Of a stretch of DNA of 64,000 bases, positions 63,348 through 64,000 are shown piece after piece. Each line of letters opens with the position of its first letter. Position 1 is the first letter of the stretch. The notes under the pieces were generated by a model, which did no database searches, was not told the DNA's origin, and saw only the letters and a program-made list of their open reading frames with translations. The position numbers were made by a program, and so were the translations under genes. This stretch comes from Polydactylus sextarius (Eukaryota; Chordata; Actinopteri; Polynemidae). The stretch lies in NCBI GenBank assembly GCA_016801845.1, contig CM028920.1, forward strand, positions 6,403,001 through 6,467,000. The letters are read 5' to 3'.

Positions 63348-64000
63348 CTGAAAGAGAGACAGGACAACACAACCTGGCAATCTGAATACTGAAATTGTCC
63401 AATTTGAAAATTTACTTCAATAAAAATCGCTGCATTTCTGATGCCCTGAATGAATGTGAAATCACATAAATGTTATATAACGAAAGATTTGACCAGTCCA
63501 CAGTCTAAAGGAATTTTATTCTGAAAAGACTTTTATCAGGTAGAAAGTTCCTGGTATTGTCAATTCGACTTCACAATAAAAACAGCTAAAATAAAAGAAA
63601 ATATCAGCAACATCTTTGTTCCTCAAGGATGTTATAAAATCTAAATTATAAAATAAATGCCAAGAGGTAACAGAAAGTCGGCAGCCATGACATATCAAGG
63701 AAATGAGACCTGGAGACTAGTGTCAACAAAACAATAACAGGGAAAAGAAAACAACATTCAATTTATATAACCCAATACAAGTTTGCTACAGCAAAGAAAG
63801 AAATTAGATATGATAAAACTTCAACCAGCACCCTGCTTTTCTATAGCATTTACTGTATCTTTACTGCATTTGGGTGTGTGTGCCTCCTGCCCTGGTTTCT
63901 TCCATCATGTGTTTCATCCAGTGATAATCCCTGAGCCCAGTCCAGCTGTCTGAGTCCCTCAACTTGCCTCTCTTATCCTCTGACGGCCTCTGGAAGGGAT
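63348..64000. other. adap1 intron extending off the right edge
   Basis: I looked on the minus strand for the preceding ADAP1 exon (expected residues of the VKSxRLDxWE type) and found none, so the upstream ArfGAP exons are outside the window. Confidence 0.5.

Overview
The window is vertebrate genomic DNA, almost certainly from a teleost fish. It has small GT-AG exons in long AT-rich introns, many CA/TG microsatellites, fish-type Tc1-like and LINE remnants, and a gene order resembling human 16p13.3. The species cannot be named from the sequence. ORFs alone mislead here, because most coding sequence is split. The gene models below were built by reading splice sites and checking phase across every junction.

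Layout. (1) 153-329 (-): first coding exon of a rab26-like small GTPase gene; the rest lies off the left edge. (2) 6981-15867 (-): a complete SAMD9/SAMD9L-like gene in five coding exons (about 1723 aa). Its N-terminus carries two copies of a short motif that I associate with teleost NLRC3-like (FISNA) immune receptors. A TATA box lies at 16001-16010. (3) 17449-41188 (-): complete lmf1 (lipase maturation factor 1), 11 exons and 577 aa, including an 11-nt microexon at 38728-38738. (4) 42042-44352 (+): complete sox8-like SoxE gene, 3 exons and 475 aa, divergent from lmf1 across an 853-bp interval with an inverted pair of CCAAT boxes. (5) 50531-63347 (-): the last nine coding exons (303 aa) of adap1 (ArfGAP with dual PH domains 1); its ArfGAP exons lie off the right edge.

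The remaining sequence is introns and intergenic DNA with decayed mobile elements. These include two LINE fragments in samd9-like introns, a TTAA-bounded element around one of them, three Tc1-like copies, and a 0.9-kb foldback element in adap1. There are also about ten copies of a dispersed repeat, several of which contain perfect oestrogen-response-element palindromes. I saw no tRNA, rRNA or CRISPR array.

The genes do not form one pathway. rab26 is in vesicle traffic, the samd9-like gene in innate antiviral restriction, lmf1 in lipase folding in the ER, sox8 in neural crest, gonad and glial transcription, and adap1 in phosphoinositide/Arf6 signalling. What links them is conserved synteny. 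The most interesting item is the NLR-type motif joined to a SAMD9-like protein.
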